A stretch of DNA of 64,000 nt, taken from SMWD01 sp964629475. Its GTDB lineage: Bacteria; Pseudomonadota; Gammaproteobacteria; Steroidobacterales; GCA-2729495. Positions 1 through 8,929 of this stretch are shown piece by piece. The DNA lies in the NCBI GenBank assembly GCA_964629475.1, contig CAZVQW010000002.1, positions 186,001 to 250,000 on the forward strand, written 5' to 3'. Position numbers and translations under genes: made by a program. Position 1 is the first letter of the stretch, and each line of letters begins with the position of its first letter. The notes below the pieces were generated by a model. The model was not told the origin of the DNA. It ran no database searches and saw only the letters and a list, made by a program, of their open reading frames with translations.

Positions 1-596
1 ATGCCGACCAGCGGATCGATGATGGCGAAGCCGGTCCAGCTCGTCATGACGATCGCGAGGCCGACGCCGAGATTAATCATCAGGTCTGTTTGATAGTGCG
101 CCGCGTCAGCCTTGATCGCTACCGAGCCGGTCTTCCTGCCTACGTACCGTTGAAAACTGACCAGAAGGACCGTCGCGGCACTGGCGACAATCACGACACC
201 GAGGCCGATTTCCGGCGCGTCAATGTCGCGTGGCGAAAAAATCCGGCGGATTGCCTCGAAACAGACGTAAAGACCCGAGCCGGCGATGATCAACGCCTGA
301 ACGAGTGCGGCAAGGCCCTCTGATTTTCCATGTCCGAAGCGGTGCTCGGAGTCCGCCGGAGACAGTGAATAGCGCACCGCCCAGAATGTGATTGCCGATG
401 CGAACACATCGAGTACAGAATCGGCCAGCGAACTCAGCAAGGATACCGAAGAGGTTTCCTGCCAGCCCCATGCCTTGAGCAGCACGAGCGACAGGGCGAC
501 AACGAGTGATGCGTAGCTGGCCGACTTGATCAGCAGCGTACGCTGACCGGTGGTCAGTGTGTTGTGTGCTTCGTGGTTGCTTGTTTCATCCGTCAT
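1..596 (-). CDS. Cation diffusion facilitator transporter, FieF-like (3' end cut by window)
   Basis: Inner-membrane proton-coupled exporter of divalent metals such as Zn2+ or Fe2+. About 198 N-terminal residues are visible, and the frame is open to the window edge. The start ATG at 596 gives MTDETSNHEAHN, followed by hydrophobic segments. The metal-site motif DSVLD falls in the second membrane helix, followed by the family string HRFGHGKSEGLAAL, and later by HYQTDLMIN, the second metal-ligand pair (H-x3-D). All of these match the E. coli FieF pattern. It lies 57 nt downstream of slyX on the same strand, so the two may be co-transcribed. The C-terminal cytoplasmic domain lies outside the window. 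The exact metal cannot be decided from sequence. Confidence 0.88.
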   Translation of the reverse strand, partial: MTDETSNHEAHNTLTTGQRTLLIKSASYASLVVALSLVLLKAWGWQETSSVSLLSSLADSVLDVFASAITFWAVRYSLSPADSEHRFGHGKSEGLAALVQALIIAGSGLYVCFEAIRRIFSPRDIDAPEIGLGVVIVASAATVLLVSFQRYVGRKTGSVAIKADAAHYQTDLMINLGVGLAIVMTSWTGFAIIDPLVG

Positions 597-653
597 TCGT
601 CAGTCACTTTACATTTCTGCCTCGATCGTCTGCATGGCTCGAGTGCCGGCGCA

Positions 654-899
654 TTAATAATGAGGCGGCTTTTCATCGCCGGGATTCGCCGATGACGCGG
701 CACCTGCCTGTGCCTTGAGTTGTTCGACAAGAAAATTGCATGTTGATTCAAGATGATCAAGTTTTTTCTGTTGTTCATAGACTTCCTCGCCCAGTGTGTG
801 GATCGAGTGGTCTTGGTGGGCGATTCTCGATTCGAGTTCGATCAGGCGTTCCTCCTGGGTCATCCCTTCCTCCTGGGTCATCCCTTCCTCCTGAGTCAT
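654..899 (-). CDS. slyX: SlyX family protein
   Basis: Small coiled-coil protein of unknown function, 81 aa. The core (RLIELESRIAHQDHSIHTL, then a leucine-heptad segment) and the C-terminal PPHY are the SlyX hallmarks. The first 18 residues are a threefold MTQEEG/MTQEER repeat absent from typical SlyX. In-frame ATGs lie at 899, 881 and 863. Each of the two inner ATGs is preceded by AGGAGG at 5-nt spacing, and the outermost by GGAG at about 8 nt. Any of the three could initiate, and the ATG at 863 gives the family-typical length. It is transcribed towards the cation efflux gene and away from the cyclophilin. Confidence 0.88.
   Translation of the reverse strand: MTQEEGMTQEEGMTQEERLIELESRIAHQDHSIHTLGEEVYEQQKKLDHLESTCNFLVEQLKAQAGAASSANPGDEKPPHY
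846..899 (-). repeat. Three tandem 18-bp units carrying RBS plus start codon
   Basis: On the minus strand the unit ATGACCCAGGAGGAAGGG occurs three times in a row. The first copy has ACT for ACC and the third ends in CGC. Each unit starts with ATG and contains AGGAGG, which sits 5 nt before the ATG of the next unit. The reading frame is kept because 18 is a multiple of 3. Confidence 0.9.
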
Positions 900-1055
900 C
901 TAAGAGTCTCCGCTGGTAGTTTCAATGCAGGATTTCGGCTATCTTGTCGCAAATCCAGCCTCGTCGATAGTCCGAATGATCAGTGTTCGCATGACGGCGG
1001 CCGCCGGTGACCCCGGCGTTTACAAATATGACTAAACTACATCGCGGAGAAATAC

Positions 1056-1538
1056 ATGAGTAATCAGCAGTGGGATTCGGCGCCGGAAATGCAGATCGAC
1101 GAGTCCGCCACCTATACCGTCACTATCGAAACGAATCGCGGCACGATCGAACTGGAACTGTATCCACAGCATGCCCCGCAGACGGTCAATAACTTCGTCT
1201 TCCTGGTCGGGCAGGGGTTCTATGATGGCATTTTGTTTCATCGCGTCATTCCCGATTTCATGGTGCAGGGCGGTGACCCGACCGGTTCGGGTGCAGGTGG
1301 TCCGGGATACCGGTTCGATTGCGAGACAGACGGCAATCCGCTGAAACACGAGCGTGGCGTCATTTCGATGGCGAACGCGGGGCCAAACACGAACGGCAGC
1401 CAGTTTTTTATCACGCATGTGCCGTGTCCGCACCTTGATGGCCGGCACACGGTATTCGGCAAGGTCACAACCGGTCTCGATGTTGTCGATGCGATCGAGC
1501 AGGGTGATCAGATGGCGAAGGTGACCGTTACGGATTAG
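1056..1538 (+). CDS. Peptidyl-prolyl cis-trans isomerase, cyclophilin type
   Basis: Cytoplasmic cyclophilin of 160 aa that catalyses proline cis-trans isomerisation during folding. No signal peptide is seen, so it resembles the PpiB branch. Visible family motifs are FHRVIPDFMVQGGDPTGSG, containing the catalytic Arg and the Phe/Met/Gln of the active site, then GVISMANAGPNTNGSQFFI and LDGRHTVFGKV. The start is the ATG after a weak GGAG-like site (gcggagaaatac). A strong intrinsic terminator follows 16 nt after the stop, so the gene is probably monocistronic. It is divergent from slyX. Confidence 0.95.
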   Translation: MSNQQWDSAPEMQIDESATYTVTIETNRGTIELELYPQHAPQTVNNFVFLVGQGFYDGILFHRVIPDFMVQGGDPTGSGAGGPGYRFDCETDGNPLKHERGVISMANAGPNTNGSQFFITHVPCPHLDGRHTVFGKVTTGLDVVDAIEQGDQMAKVTVTD

Positions 1539-1553
1539 TCGCCGGATCAGATA

Positions 1554-1587
1554 TCGGGCACTTCAGATTAAGTGCCCGATTTTTTCA
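1554..1587 (+). terminator. Intrinsic terminator after cyclophilin gene
   Basis: Perfect 10-bp stem TCGGGCACTT / AAGTGCCCGA with a 6-nt loop (CAGATT), followed by a run of T. It lies 16 nt after the cyclophilin stop codon. Confidence 0.9.
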
Positions 1588-1629
1588 AGTGTCTCGCCGA
1601 CATCACCGTGGTTGTCGGCACTCTTCCTT

Positions 1630-2172
1630 CTATAGCGGCTGATACGTGTATTTCGCCAGGTGAGCCGCGAGTTCGACCATCAGGCCGCCTTTTGTGCGGC
1701 TGAATATGGCGACCCGGCTTTTATAGCCGGGATCTGCCGAGGCACCGATGACAATCAGTACCGCGCTGCCGCGGCCTTCGAATTCCCAGCCGAATGTCTT
1801 GAACTCATCCATGATCTCGGCATCCTGGAAGAAAATGATCTGGCTGTGGAGCTGTGCGCCGAAATCGAAGCCGAGAGCGCCCTTGAATTGGCTGGTCCGG
1901 CCGACTAATTCTCCCTGCTCGATGATGAAGCCGCTACCGTAGACAAATCCGAAACCGACCGCGATGCGCCCGACGGACGGGAAGATTGCATACCCATGGG
2001 CTTCATCGAAATATTTCTGCAGCTTCGGTTGTTTGGCCAACATCCGCTCAATTTCCGCGGCGGCGGTAACCTGCCGTTTGTCATTCGGGTCGGGCTTCCA
2101 ATCTGCGCCGAGGCTCGGTAAGGCGAGAACCAGGAGCAGGGCAGGCAACAGATTCCGGGTGAGAGTCTTCAT
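1630..2172 (-). CDS. SYLF-domain (YSC84-like) lipid-binding protein, exported
   Basis: 180-aa protein with an N-terminal signal peptide (MKTLTRNLLPALLLVLALPSL, cleavage near GA-DW), hence periplasmic or membrane-associated. The body is a SYLF/YSC84 domain: GYAIFPSVGRIAVGFGFVYG, then FKGALGFDFGAQ and the C-terminal SRTKGGLMVELAAH. SYLF domains bind phospholipids in eukaryotic homologues; the bacterial role is unclear. I choose the ATG at 2172 rather than the upstream one at 2181, because it overlaps the stop codon of the outer-membrane gene (ATGA), implying translational coupling, and begins a clean signal peptide. Confidence 0.85.
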   Translation of the reverse strand: MKTLTRNLLPALLLVLALPSLGADWKPDPNDKRQVTAAAEIERMLAKQPKLQKYFDEAHGYAIFPSVGRIAVGFGFVYGSGFIIEQGELVGRTSQFKGALGFDFGAQLHSQIIFFQDAEIMDEFKTFGWEFEGRGSAVLIVIGASADPGYKSRVAIFSRTKGGLMVELAAHLAKYTYQPL

Positions 2173-3581
2173 CGCAGGCATTCCAGATGCAGGGTGTACC
2201 AGTCAGCACCGCCGGCGACATTACCGAGAATGTCCGAGGTATCAAATATGCCGGAACGATGGACGACGGTGACACCGGCAAAGCAGTTGCGCGTCAGTTT
2301 GGATTTGATCAGCCCTTCGAGCGGGAAATCCACGGTCCATTCGAGATAGTTCAGGAAATGCGATGTGTTGCGATCCCGGTCCCCCTGTTTGACCTGCTCG
2401 ATATAGGGCACTTTTTCGGCGGCCGAAAAGCCGAAGCCGAAGCCCCAGCGAAAGGCGAGGCGATCCGACCACGGCAGGTAGCCTTTGCCGATCGCCATCA
2501 TGTAGGCCGTATAGTTCCAGAAATCGTCCTGGTAGTCTTTTTCGAAGTGGCGGAACAGGGCCAGCTTGGCGTAAAAATCGACGCGCTCGCCGCTTTGCAC
2601 CAGCTTGCCGACCGTCAGGCCGCCGATATCGGTCTGAACTTTTCTGCTCTCGGTGAAATTGCCCTGCATTGGTTCGGGCACGATATTGTGATCGCCGGTA
2701 TAGCCGTAGTTGACGCGCCATGACCAGGTCGTTTCCTGTGCTACAGATCCTTTGCGTTGCCTGTCCATGTCACCAAAGAAATAGCCACCACCGACGAACA
2801 GGCCCGATGTGAAGCTGTCCTCGGTAATCGGGCTGTTACGGATCGACGTGTCGAAGGCCTGAAAACCGAGGTTCGCATACAGAAAGATATGGTCCGTCAG
2901 GTGATAGGAGGTGTTAATTCCATAGGCAAAATTAGTGGCGGCCCCCGCCTGATAGGCCGGAATTCCCGTTGCTGCCGATTCTTCTTCGCTGACGCCGTAG
3001 TAATAATCAACGAGATCCTCGTCCTGCCAGATCAGTGTTGCATACGGGGAGAAAGAAAAATGGCCCCACTGGAATGGATAACGATAGCTCAGATCAAATT
3101 CATTCCCGTTGTGATTATTTTGTGCATCCCATACATATTCGGCCTTCAGGACGCCGTAGTTTCCGAACCAGCTGCCGGACACACCGCCATCCAGCGTCTG
3201 GCTTCGTTTGTTCAGGCCAGCGAGAAACTCGTTGGCATCCGGGTCGAGTTTGTTGAAACGGTAACGCAGGATCAGGTCGAGGCTGACCGATTCGTTTTTG
3301 AATGCATGTATGCCACCGGACGTGCCATGGGCAAAAACCCACTTGCCTTCATAGAGATACAGCGGGACCAGGTCCGGATCCCGGTCACTGCCGATATAGA
3401 TATCAGCACCGGTCCGTATGCCGCCGCCGATGGCCGGTGTGCCAGGCGGTGCTGTATCGATCGGTACCCGCGCCAGCTCCTGGCCGGCTTGTGCGGCGGG
3501 CACCAGGGAAATCCAGGTAGCGACAATCGCGATCGTTGCGATGCGGCAGCGATTCGATGTTAGTGCCCGTATATATGACAT
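2169..3581 (-). CDS. Outer membrane beta-barrel protein, MipA/OmpV-like
   Basis: 470 aa from the ATG at 3581, which starts a signal peptide (MSYIRALTSNRCRIATIAIV, ending PAAQA-GQ). A longer frame to 3632 adds an unlikely pre-sequence. The first half (roughly residues 35-260) resembles MipA/OmpV: a GGGIRTGADIYIGSD-type start, repeated aromatic beta strands, FSFSPYATLIWQDEDL and LFVGGGYFFGD. After a linker near QRKGSVAQE the second half (about 200 aa) is again strand-rich but is not something I can name; such C-terminal halves may be lipid-A-modifying-like or a second barrel. The stop overlaps the SYLF gene start. Export to the outer membrane is inferred from composition. Confidence 0.72.
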   Translation of the reverse strand: MSYIRALTSNRCRIATIAIVATWISLVPAAQAGQELARVPIDTAPPGTPAIGGGIRTGADIYIGSDRDPDLVPLYLYEGKWVFAHGTSGGIHAFKNESVSLDLILRYRFNKLDPDANEFLAGLNKRSQTLDGGVSGSWFGNYGVLKAEYVWDAQNNHNGNEFDLSYRYPFQWGHFSFSPYATLIWQDEDLVDYYYGVSEEESAATGIPAYQAGAATNFAYGINTSYHLTDHIFLYANLGFQAFDTSIRNSPITEDSFTSGLFVGGGYFFGDMDRQRKGSVAQETTWSWRVNYGYTGDHNIVPEPMQGNFTESRKVQTDIGGLTVGKLVQSGERVDFYAKLALFRHFEKDYQDDFWNYTAYMMAIGKGYLPWSDRLAFRWGFGFGFSAAEKVPYIEQVKQGDRDRNTSHFLNYLEWTVDFPLEGLIKSKLTRNCFAGVTVVHRSGIFDTSDILGNVAGGADWYTLHLECLR

Positions 3582-4053
3582 GGCTGGAATATATTGTAAG
3601 TCTGTCAGTTCGGCCCCTGCGGCGCTGTGCATTGTAGGGTATTGAAATCAACAATCCGACCAGTACATTCCTGCGGGAACGTGCATCATCCTATGCACGA
3701 GCTTGCCTGCGTCTGATCCTAAATACAGGCCCAGCAAGTAAAAACATAAATATCAATAACCTGCAGCAGATTGATAAACCATTTCAATAGGCGTATGTTG
3801 AATCTTCCTGACTAGTGGGAGCGGTCAAGGAGTCTACAACCAACAACCAATAACCTGATTGAATCCAGCAGCCGACGCCTGGTGGCGCGGCGGCGTTCCC
3901 GGTTGCGCGGTAGTCCGCGTGGCCTGAGCCCGAAAGTGGGTCCCGGAGGTGGACCCGGAAGCGGGCACCGGAAATGGGAGAGTGCAGGTGGAAACGGTAG
4001 TTGCGGAAAACGAGGGTCTCGATCGCGGCGCTGCGCTGCGTAAAGGATTCCGA
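3582..4053. other. Intergenic region between divergent OMP and CadC-like genes
   Basis: About 470 nt with no gene I can support. It contains a 7-bp inverted repeat CGTGCAT / ATGCACG (3680-3699), an AT-rich stretch around 3735-3790 that could hold promoters, and a GC-rich G-run segment near 3930-3990 with GGGTCC / GGACCC arms. The segment 3949-4053 is open in frame with the downstream regulator and could be an N-terminal extension using GTG starts at 3949 or 3988. Confidence 0.5.
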
Positions 4054-6177
4054 ATGGGCGACTGGACGGTACGGCCAATCGAAGGAATGATCGACGGGCG
4101 CGGGGGGCAGCATCACCTGCAGCCCAAGTCCATGGATGTCCTTTTGTGTCTCGCCTGTTCGGCCAGCGAGGTTGTCGAGCGGGACGAACTGATCGAACAT
4201 GTCTGGGGCCGGACGGCGGTCACCGATGAACCGCTAACGCGGTGCATCCATGATATCCGTCGCGAGCTTAACGACACACGCGAACACCCGACCTATATCC
4301 AGACGATTCCGAAACGCGGTTATCGGCTGATCGTACCCGTCGAAGCGATCGGTGCAGATACGACACACAAGGGTTCGTTTGCAAGAATTCTCCGTGCGCT
4401 GTTCTCACGGTATGGTTTGAGCATCGCAGCCGTTGCGGCGATTCTTGCGATCGTGGCCGGGCTGTCGCAGGAGCTGCAGTCGACCGAAGCCATTCCACCG
4501 CTCGCCACCAATATTCACAGCATCGCGGTGCTGCCGTTCGAGACATCCGGCGATGAGGTGGTCGATCGGTGGCTCGGGGACGGACTCGCCGAAGATCTGC
4601 TGAATCTGTTGGCCGGGGTCAATGGTCTCGAGGTTGCGGCGCGTTCGTCGTCGTTTCGTCGGTTCCCGGCAGCGACCGACATCGTTCGGATCGGTCATGA
4701 CCTGAACGTGCACTATATTTTGAAAGGAAGCGTCGAGCGGGATGCCGATCGATTGCGGGTTAACGTGTGGCTGATCGATGCACAGACGCGTCATCGTCTA
4801 TGGAGCCAGGCCTACGAGCGGCCGGCGCATGAATGGTTTGTGTTACAGGAGGGTATCGCGCAACAGGTCGTGATCGCGTTACTCCCTGGCGATGTGAACG
4901 ATCGGATGCCGCTGCCGCCGATGACCGATCGACCGGTCATAGCAGTCGCGCCGACATCGAGTATCGAGGCTTACGACTATCATTTGCAGGCGCGTTCTCT
5001 GCTGCAGGACTCGAATAATCTCGATTCACTCGACGCTGCCGCCGAGTACTTTTCGAAAGCAATTCAGCTCGATGCCGGGTTCGCAAGCGCTTATGCCGGA
5101 TTGTGTGCAACGTTCGTGCAGCAGTTGCAGCTGAACCCGTTGGAGCAAATTGCAAAAACGGTGTATAAAATTTGTAGTCAGGGCGTCGCATTGCATCCTG
5201 ATTCGATCGAGATGCGCAGTGCCTATGCCGATTTGTACCGCGTCAGCGGGCAGCCGAAACGCGCGATCGTTGGGTATCGCTGGGTCATCGATCGAAAACC
5301 ACACGCGATGGATGCGTATCTCGGCATGGCCGGCGCGTATGCGAGTCTAGAAGATTTTGACGAGGCTGAGCGTGCCTATCGTCGGGCCATCAATGTTAAA
5401 CCTGATGATGAGCGGGCATACCGCGACTTCGGTTCTTTCCTGTTCGCGCGCGGTCGTTACGGTGAGGCCCTGGAGTTGGGCCGGCGTATGATCCAGCTCA
5501 ATCCGGAGAGCGTGGCAGGCTACACGATTCTCGGCGATGCATCGTTCAGCAGCGGCCGGTTTACCGCTGCAATTGCGGCCTATCGGGAGGTCATGGTGCG
5601 CGATGTCGGTGCGATGATTTACTCTCGAATCGGGGCCAGCCAGTACTATCTCGGCCGTTACCAGGACGCTGCCCTGACGTATCAGCAGGCCGCCGCCCTG
5701 ACGCCACTCGATCATCATGTCTGGGCCGACATTGGCGATGTTTATACGCAGATCGCCGGTGGCGATCTGCAGGCCGAAGAAGCCTATCATGCAGCTCGTG
5801 AGCTGATAGAAGAAGAGCTCAAGATTATGCCGGGTAATGCAGTCGACAGGATCGGACTCGCATATTACTGTGCGGCCCTCGGTGAAAGTGTCTGTGCAAG
5901 GTATTACAGCGCCGAAGCCGTCGAGTCGGCACCGGAAGTTCCGTTAGTGCACTACCTCGATGCGCTCGTGCAACTGCGGCTCGGGCATGAGGCATCCGCG
6001 GTCATGGCCGTCGAACGTGCATTGCAGCTTGGTTATCCACGCGCGCTGCTGACGGTCGATCCGCAACTTGCAACGGTCCGCAACAGCCCACGCCTGAGCG
6101 GTATGTTTTTTGCACGACAAGACTTCGTGCAGAATGCAAATTTCCAGTCGCGGCTGTCGATGATTGCCCCGCGATAA
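4054..6177 (+). CDS. Membrane-anchored winged-helix regulator with TPR domain (CadC-like)
   Basis: 707-aa one-component regulator. Residues 1-96 form an OmpR/CadC-type winged helix (GDWTVRP, QPKSMDVLLCLA, DELIEHVW, ending IPKRGYRLIVPV). A single membrane helix follows at about 120-137. Residues about 155-265 resemble the TolB-like domain often found in this architecture (SIAVLPFETSGDE, GDGLAEDLLNLL, LKGSVERDADRLRVNVWL). Residues about 325-680 are TPR repeats (EYFSKAIQLDAGFASAYAGL, ERAYRRAINVKPDDERAYRD). The DNA-binding part should be cytoplasmic and the TPR part periplasmic. The ATG at 4054 has AAGG upstream. GTG starts at 3949 or 3988 are alternatives. The ligand and target genes are unknown. 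Confidence 0.85.
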   Translation: MGDWTVRPIEGMIDGRGGQHHLQPKSMDVLLCLACSASEVVERDELIEHVWGRTAVTDEPLTRCIHDIRRELNDTREHPTYIQTIPKRGYRLIVPVEAIGADTTHKGSFARILRALFSRYGLSIAAVAAILAIVAGLSQELQSTEAIPPLATNIHSIAVLPFETSGDEVVDRWLGDGLAEDLLNLLAGVNGLEVAARSSSFRRFPAATDIVRIGHDLNVHYILKGSVERDADRLRVNVWLIDAQTRHRLWSQAYERPAHEWFVLQEGIAQQVVIALLPGDVNDRMPLPPMTDRPVIAVAPTSSIEAYDYHLQARSLLQDSNNLDSLDAAAEYFSKAIQLDAGFASAYAGLCATFVQQLQLNPLEQIAKTVYKICSQGVALHPDSIEMRSAYADLYRVSGQPKRAIVGYRWVIDRKPHAMDAYLGMAGAYASLEDFDEAERAYRRAINVKPDDERAYRDFGSFLFARGRYGEALELGRRMIQLNPESVAGYTILGDASFSSGRFTAAIAAYREVMVRDVGAMIYSRIGASQYYLGRYQDAALTYQQAAALTPLDHHVWADIGDVYTQIAGGDLQAEEAYHAARELIEEELKIMPGNAVDRIGLAYYCAALGESVCARYYSAEAVESAPEVPLVHYLDALVQLRLGHEASAVMAVERALQLGYPRALLTVDPQLATVRNSPRLSGMFFARQDFVQNANFQSRLSMIAPR

Positions 6178-6398
6178 CCGTATTTTTCGACCAGATTTGG
6201 GTGAAACCGAGAAAAACCGAGAAATCCACAGGAAAAAAGCAGCAAGAAATAACTAAACCATCATCCATCTGCAGTAACAGATCTCCAGTATTTCCTGTAA
6301 GCCGCGAGTGAAATCTCCGGCTACAACAACACGGGAACCGGGCTCAGTGCCAACAAGGCATCGACCCGACTACCCGCAGGATAAAAAGGAGAACTGTA

Positions 6399-6926
6399 AT
6401 GACTGGACTTTCACGTAAGTATCGATGCGTAATTCACATCATCTGTTTCACCGTAATTACGCTTTTATTCTGTATTCCAGCTCAGGCTGGTGAGCCCATC
6501 GAAGTCATGCTGCACGATGACGACGTTTACGGCGCTCGCGATATCGAATCCGGGGAGTATGCAAAGGGTGTTGATCACTTGCTTAGCTGGCTTGGTGATG
6601 AGCATCAGGCACACTCAATTCGGGTACCGATTGTCATCGATCTGTGTGCCGGTTACACCATGCTCGAGGACTTCGAAGCAGCGACGCAGTATTGTGACGC
6701 AGCTGTCGACAGCGGCAGGTCGACGGGCCTCGCATTGAACAATCGTGGCGCGCTAAATGTGGCCAAGGGTGACTATGAGAACGCGATTCGTGATTTCCAG
6801 GCGGCGATAGAGTCGTGGGGTGCCGACAGCATCGCGCGCCGCAATCTGGCGCGCATCGAGGCCAGGGTTGCGGCGATGTCGCGACCGGATGGCAGCACAC
6901 TTGCGCAGGTGAATCCGGAGCCCTAG
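6399..6926 (+). CDS. Exported TPR-repeat protein
   Basis: 175 aa with a signal peptide (hydrophobic ICFTVITLLFCIPAQA-GE) and two or three TPR units: YTMLEDFEAATQYCDAAVDSG and NRGALNVAKGDYENAIRDF. It is therefore probably a periplasmic scaffold or binding protein. A strong Shine-Dalgarno (AAAAGGAGAA, 7 nt before ATG) fixes the start. It lies 221 nt after the CadC-like gene in the same direction, so a functional link is possible but unproven. A terminator follows. I do not recognise a named family. Confidence 0.75.
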   Translation: MTGLSRKYRCVIHIICFTVITLLFCIPAQAGEPIEVMLHDDDVYGARDIESGEYAKGVDHLLSWLGDEHQAHSIRVPIVIDLCAGYTMLEDFEAATQYCDAAVDSGRSTGLALNNRGALNVAKGDYENAIRDFQAAIESWGADSIARRNLARIEARVAAMSRPDGSTLAQVNPEP

Positions 6927-6962
6927 TAGTTGCCGCATACATTTTCTCTGCGACGATAAGAG

Positions 6963-6992
6963 GGGGAAGCCCGGGCAGGGCTTCCCCTTCGT
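6963..6992 (+). terminator. Intrinsic terminator after TPR gene
   Basis: 10-bp perfect stem GGGGAAGCCC / GGGCTTCCCC with loop GGGCA, followed by TTCGTT. The T tract is short, but the stem is strong and well placed 37 nt after the stop codon. Confidence 0.65.
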
Positions 6993-7158
6993 TGCTGATT
7001 GCGCCCGGCAACGCAATGCATGCGGTAGTTTTTTGCATCTGCCTATAGTGACGGGCAATATAATTCGCGGATCAAGCTGTCGCGCAGGCGATGTATCACG
7101 GGTATGAAGTTTGTCACCGTGACTCATTAGCTGGCGCACAAACGATGGAGAAACCGGC

Positions 7159-8661
7159 ATGAAGAAACTCGTCACCGCAGTCATTGTGATTCTCATAATT
7201 GCCGGCCTCTGCCTGCCGCCAGTATTCGGCATCGTCACCGAGAATCGGGTCACCGAGCGTCTTGCGGATGGCGGACCCAACCCGTACGTCAAGGCCCGCA
7301 TTGGTGAGTTTGAGCGGGGGCTGTATTCCAGCACGGCTACTCTGACACTGAGCCTGTCAGATGAGTACCTGGCAGAACTGGAAAAAACGATCTATTCGTC
7401 AGTGCCCGTCACACCTGAGGCTGCAGAGCAACAGGAAGCCATCAGCGTAGTTATCGCGGCAATGGCCGATGGTTTAAGCCTTGATATCAAATTCACGCAC
7501 GGACCGGTGGCCGTCCGGGATGGCTTATTCTTCGGGCTCTCACAGGTCACGGCGCGGATTGATTCGGAAACTCCGTTCATGGCCAACAAGCAGGAAGAGC
7601 TGGGGCTGCCCTACCTGATGGAGATGCAGGCACAGCTCGAATTTGATGGATCAGCCAGCTTTCAGGGCGACATACCGTCCTTTAGTGTGTCGGAAGCCGA
7701 TGAGTCGTTTGATTTTTCCGGTCTCGATATCAACGGCAAGTTCAACGCGGCGAACCGCTCAGTTATCGCCGAAGTCAGGATTGATTCAATAACCGGTGTC
7801 ACCAATGAGGCGGATTTTTCGGTCGAGGGCATTAGCCTGACGACCGATTCAATATTAATGAGCGATAACTTCTGGCTCGGTGATTCGAATTTTCAGATCA
7901 GTAATGTCACGGCGATGAATCCGGGTGACCCGGATAACCAAATGGTCAGGCTGGAGAATGCAGGTTTTGATATATCTTCGACACTAAATGATGTTGGCGA
8001 CAAGGCTTTCTTTGACCTGACCTACGGCATCGGACTCTTGATGGCTGCCGATGAAATGGAGATCGAAGACGCACGATTTAATTTTGGTTTGTCCGGGATC
8101 GACATGGAGGCCCTGAGAAAATATTTGGAACTCGTCCGGAACATGGGTGTGGTGACTGAGCAGGCAATGATGGAATCCATCCCTGAGCTTACGAACATCA
8201 TGTATGACGTTCTGGCGGGTTCGCCGAGCGTGACGTTCAATCCGGTTGCATTCAAGTTCAATGGTGAGGCTTTCAACGCAACACTCAGAATTGACGTGGA
8301 AGGAAGTGCGCTTCCACCGCTCCAGCAAATTCAAAGTGCCGATCCGATGATTCTGGCCCGGATTCTTTCCGGCAATGCTCGTATCGATGCCACGGAATCA
8401 CTTGCAAGCTCGATCTCGGAGAATATCGTCCTGGGACAGATCCGCTCAGGCCTGCCGCCAGAGGTCGAGTTGTCAGATGAAGAGATTTCGACGATGGCGA
8501 AACAGCAAAGCGAAATGATGCTGACTAGCTTTATTCAGCAGGGCATGCTCAAGCAGGAGGCCGGCCAGGTTACGAGCACGATCAATTATGCAAATGGCGA
8601 ACTGATCGTGAACGGTAACGTGATTCCACTCGGCATTACGGTGCCCGGGCAGGTGCCGTAA
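7159..8661 (+). CDS. DUF945 (YdgA-like) protein
   Basis: 500-aa protein with one N-terminal hydrophobic segment (KKLVTAVIVILIIAGLCLPP), which acts as signal or anchor, followed by a long beta-rich domain. The layout (helix, GIVTENRVTERL, a region starting YVKARIGEFERGLYSSTATL, and a C-terminal part ending in YANGELIVNGN) matches the DUF945/YdgA family. The function of that family is not well defined; it is inner-membrane tethered with a periplasmic bulk. The start ATG follows GGAGAAACCGGC. The gene stands alone, and the next gene has its own promoter. Confidence 0.78.
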   Translation: MKKLVTAVIVILIIAGLCLPPVFGIVTENRVTERLADGGPNPYVKARIGEFERGLYSSTATLTLSLSDEYLAELEKTIYSSVPVTPEAAEQQEAISVVIAAMADGLSLDIKFTHGPVAVRDGLFFGLSQVTARIDSETPFMANKQEELGLPYLMEMQAQLEFDGSASFQGDIPSFSVSEADESFDFSGLDINGKFNAANRSVIAEVRIDSITGVTNEADFSVEGISLTTDSILMSDNFWLGDSNFQISNVTAMNPGDPDNQMVRLENAGFDISSTLNDVGDKAFFDLTYGIGLLMAADEMEIEDARFNFGLSGIDMEALRKYLELVRNMGVVTEQAMMESIPELTNIMYDVLAGSPSVTFNPVAFKFNGEAFNATLRIDVEGSALPPLQQIQSADPMILARILSGNARIDATESLASSISENIVLGQIRSGLPPEVELSDEEISTMAKQQSEMMLTSFIQQGMLKQEAGQVTSTINYANGELIVNGNVIPLGITVPGQVP

Positions 8662-8866
8662 GGAGCAAACCAATTGCTGATATGAGTCGTATTTCGTGTG
8701 AGTTGGCCAGAGGTCAGTATGAGGCGGTAGTACATCAACGTGTTCAGGTTCTGCGGAGAGTGGTCATTCATTTGGCTCTGAGGCCGCCGGCAGCAGTCTG
8801 TCAAAGCGTAAATTCGCAGGATAATTCGTTTGTCGCTCATTATGATTGAGAAACAATAATTATTTA

Positions 8867-8895
8867 TTGAATAACAATTAATTTCTTTTTATGCT
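8867..8895 (+). promoter_or_regulatory. Sigma70-type promoter for the DUF2975/HTH pair
   Basis: -35 TTGAAT (8867-8872), 17-nt spacer, -10 TATGCT (8890-8895), inside an AT-rich stretch. Transcription would begin near 8902, which supports the ATG at 8930 rather than the upstream one at 8891. Confidence 0.6.
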
Positions 8896-8929
8896 GGCCG
8901 TCGCTATTTGCTGGACTGAGGCTGTGAAA

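Noticed and set aside
2757..3563. 268-codon plus-strand open frame antisense to the OmpV-like gene
   Set aside because: No RBS, and its codon pattern mirrors the opposite strand; the minus-strand frame has a signal peptide and family motifs.
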